From Actinomycetales bacterium (lineage in GTDB: Bacteria; Actinomycetota; Actinomycetes; Actinomycetales; JAHECE01), in NCBI GenBank assembly GCA_024641895.1, contig JAHECE010000098.1:3345-9625 (forward strand): a DNA stretch of 6,281 nt, read 5' to 3'. The stretch's first letter is position 1, and every line of letters starts with the position of its first letter. Shown here piece by piece: positions 5,792-6,281 of this stretch. The notes under the pieces are model-generated. The model worked only from the letters and a program-made list of their open reading frames with translations. It did no database searches and had not been told where the DNA came from. Made by a program: the position numbers and the translations under genes.

Positions 5792-6228
5792 CCGTCGGGT
5801 TCGCGTCCGGTCGCAGTCCGACCGCGATGGCCGCGACTCCCCGCGACCACGACCTGGCGCGACCGGGCGCTGCTACCACCGGCCCCGGGGACGAGCAGGA
5901 GCGACAGGACTCCGGCCCAGCCGCCCCGGCCACGACGGCAGCGGGCCCCGAGACACCGAACGACTCCCCGCACCCGCCGCTCACGAGCACCTCACGAGTA
6001 CGACTCACGCGCCCACAGCCGGTCCACCTCGCGCTGGTCGCGATCGAGGTCGCGGCCCTCATGCTCCCCCGCCGCTACCGGACTCGCTACGACCGGGAGT
6101 TCTTGGCCGAGCTGTACGAGATGCCACCCCGAGAACAGGTCCGCTACGCCGTCGACGTGCTGACGCACACATGGCATCTGAGCTCCGTGCTGCGGGAGCG
6201 CCCACCGACGGAATCCGACGGCGACTGA
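5788..6228 (+). CDS. uncharacterised 146-residue partner of the PadR-like regulator
   Basis: The function is not recognised. The ATG at 5788 overlaps the TGA of the regulator (ATGA), with no clear ribosome binding site of its own, so translation is probably coupled. Residues 1-75 are rich in Pro, Ala, Thr, Gly and charged residues and look disordered. About 79-93 is a hydrophobic segment, HLALVAIEVAALMLP, too short and too interrupted by Glu to be a confident membrane helix. Then come LPRRYRTRYDREFLAELYEM (93-112), a charged amphipathic helix, and REQVRYAVDVLTHTWHLSSV (115-134), a second helix. The C-terminal half looks like a small helical adaptor domain and is the part likely to be conserved. 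I infer that it binds or modulates the regulator or a membrane partner. A later start at ATG 5827 or beyond is possible given the low-complexity N-terminus. Confidence 0.78.
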   Translation: MTVGFASGRSPTAMAATPRDHDLARPGAATTGPGDEQERQDSGPAAPATTAAGPETPNDSPHPPLTSTSRVRLTRPQPVHLALVAIEVAALMLPRRYRTRYDREFLAELYEMPPREQVRYAVDVLTHTWHLSSVLRERPPTESDGD

Positions 6229-6232
6229 CAGG

Positions 6233-6245
6233 TCGCCGCAGGCGA
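6233..6245. terminator. small hairpin in the convergent gap
   Basis: TCGCC (6233-6237) pairs with GGCGA (6241-6245) around GCA in the 28-base gap between two convergent stop codons. It reads as a hairpin on both strands and could serve both genes, but it is short and has no T run. Confidence 0.25.
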
Positions 6246-6256
6246 ACGACGTCCGG

Positions 6257-6281
6257 TCACACGTTGAACCGGAACTCCACC
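6257..6281 (-). CDS. ychF: C-terminal end of a YchF-like ATPase gene (only seven codons in window)
   Basis: On the minus strand the last codons read VEFRFNV followed by TGA at 6259-6257. This ending is characteristic of YchF (EngD), the universally conserved OBG-family ATPase, whose C-terminal TGS domain ends in (D)GDVxxFxFNV. Nearly all of the gene lies to the right of the window. The call rests on seven residues and could be wrong, although the match is a distinctive one and its position, ending in a convergent stop, is natural for a gene end. Confidence 0.65.

Noticed and set aside
5688..6062. Minus-strand 124-codon open frame opposite the PadR-partner junction
   Set aside because: Its composition is that of a shadow (Arg, Ser, Gly, Pro), with no motif or ribosome binding site. 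The plus-strand genes there are supported by the PadR signature and the ATGA overlap.
1..6281. Mobile element, CRISPR array, toxin-antitoxin or phage-defence cassette
   Set aside because: No transposase, integrase, terminal repeats, spaced direct repeats, nuclease or toxin motif was found. The PadR pair has no recognisable toxin or effector domain.

Overview
The window is very GC-rich and its coding frames show strong G/C bias at third codon positions. With GTG starts, a GerMN lipoprotein and a short PadR-type regulator, this points to a high-GC actinobacterium (Actinomycetota). The sequence alone does not place it lower. Six substantial genes and the tail of a seventh are packed with short gaps; no gap exceeds about 250 bases. 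I see no rRNA, tRNA, CRISPR array, insertion sequence or phage gene.

Left part, minus strand (1-3015): a two-gene unit reads leftward. fdhD (FdhD, the sulfurtransferase that activates the molybdenum cofactor of formate dehydrogenases) comes first. A GTGA overlap leads directly into a large molybdopterin oxidoreductase of the FdhF/YdeP family, whose last few dozen codons lie beyond the window. FdhD is the expected maturation factor for such an enzyme, and the 4-base overlap suggests coupled translation.

Centre, plus strand (3157-5198): divergent from fdhD is a winged-helix protein of the HTH_42 superfamily, which includes the AlkZ/YcaQ DNA glycosylases; a Q-x-Q motif is present. The 141-base divergent gap has a TAnnnT-type hexamer exactly six bases from each start codon, the geometry of leaderless transcripts. 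It also holds three tandem 12-base repeats and several palindromes. Next comes a secreted lipoprotein with a GerMN domain followed by a Gmad2 domain, behind a strong ribosome binding site.

Right part (5199-6281): a 251-base intergenic region rich in inverted repeats ends in a conspicuously AT-richer stretch. It precedes a short PadR-like regulator gene joined by an ATGA overlap to a gene for an unrecognised 146-residue protein. This regulator-plus-partner pair is the least described part of the window. The right edge holds the last seven codons of a convergent minus-strand gene whose C-terminus matches that of the ATPase YchF.

Only fdhD and the oxidoreductase have a clear functional link. 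The glycosylase-like protein, the lipoprotein and the PadR pair look like separate transcription units that happen to be neighbours.
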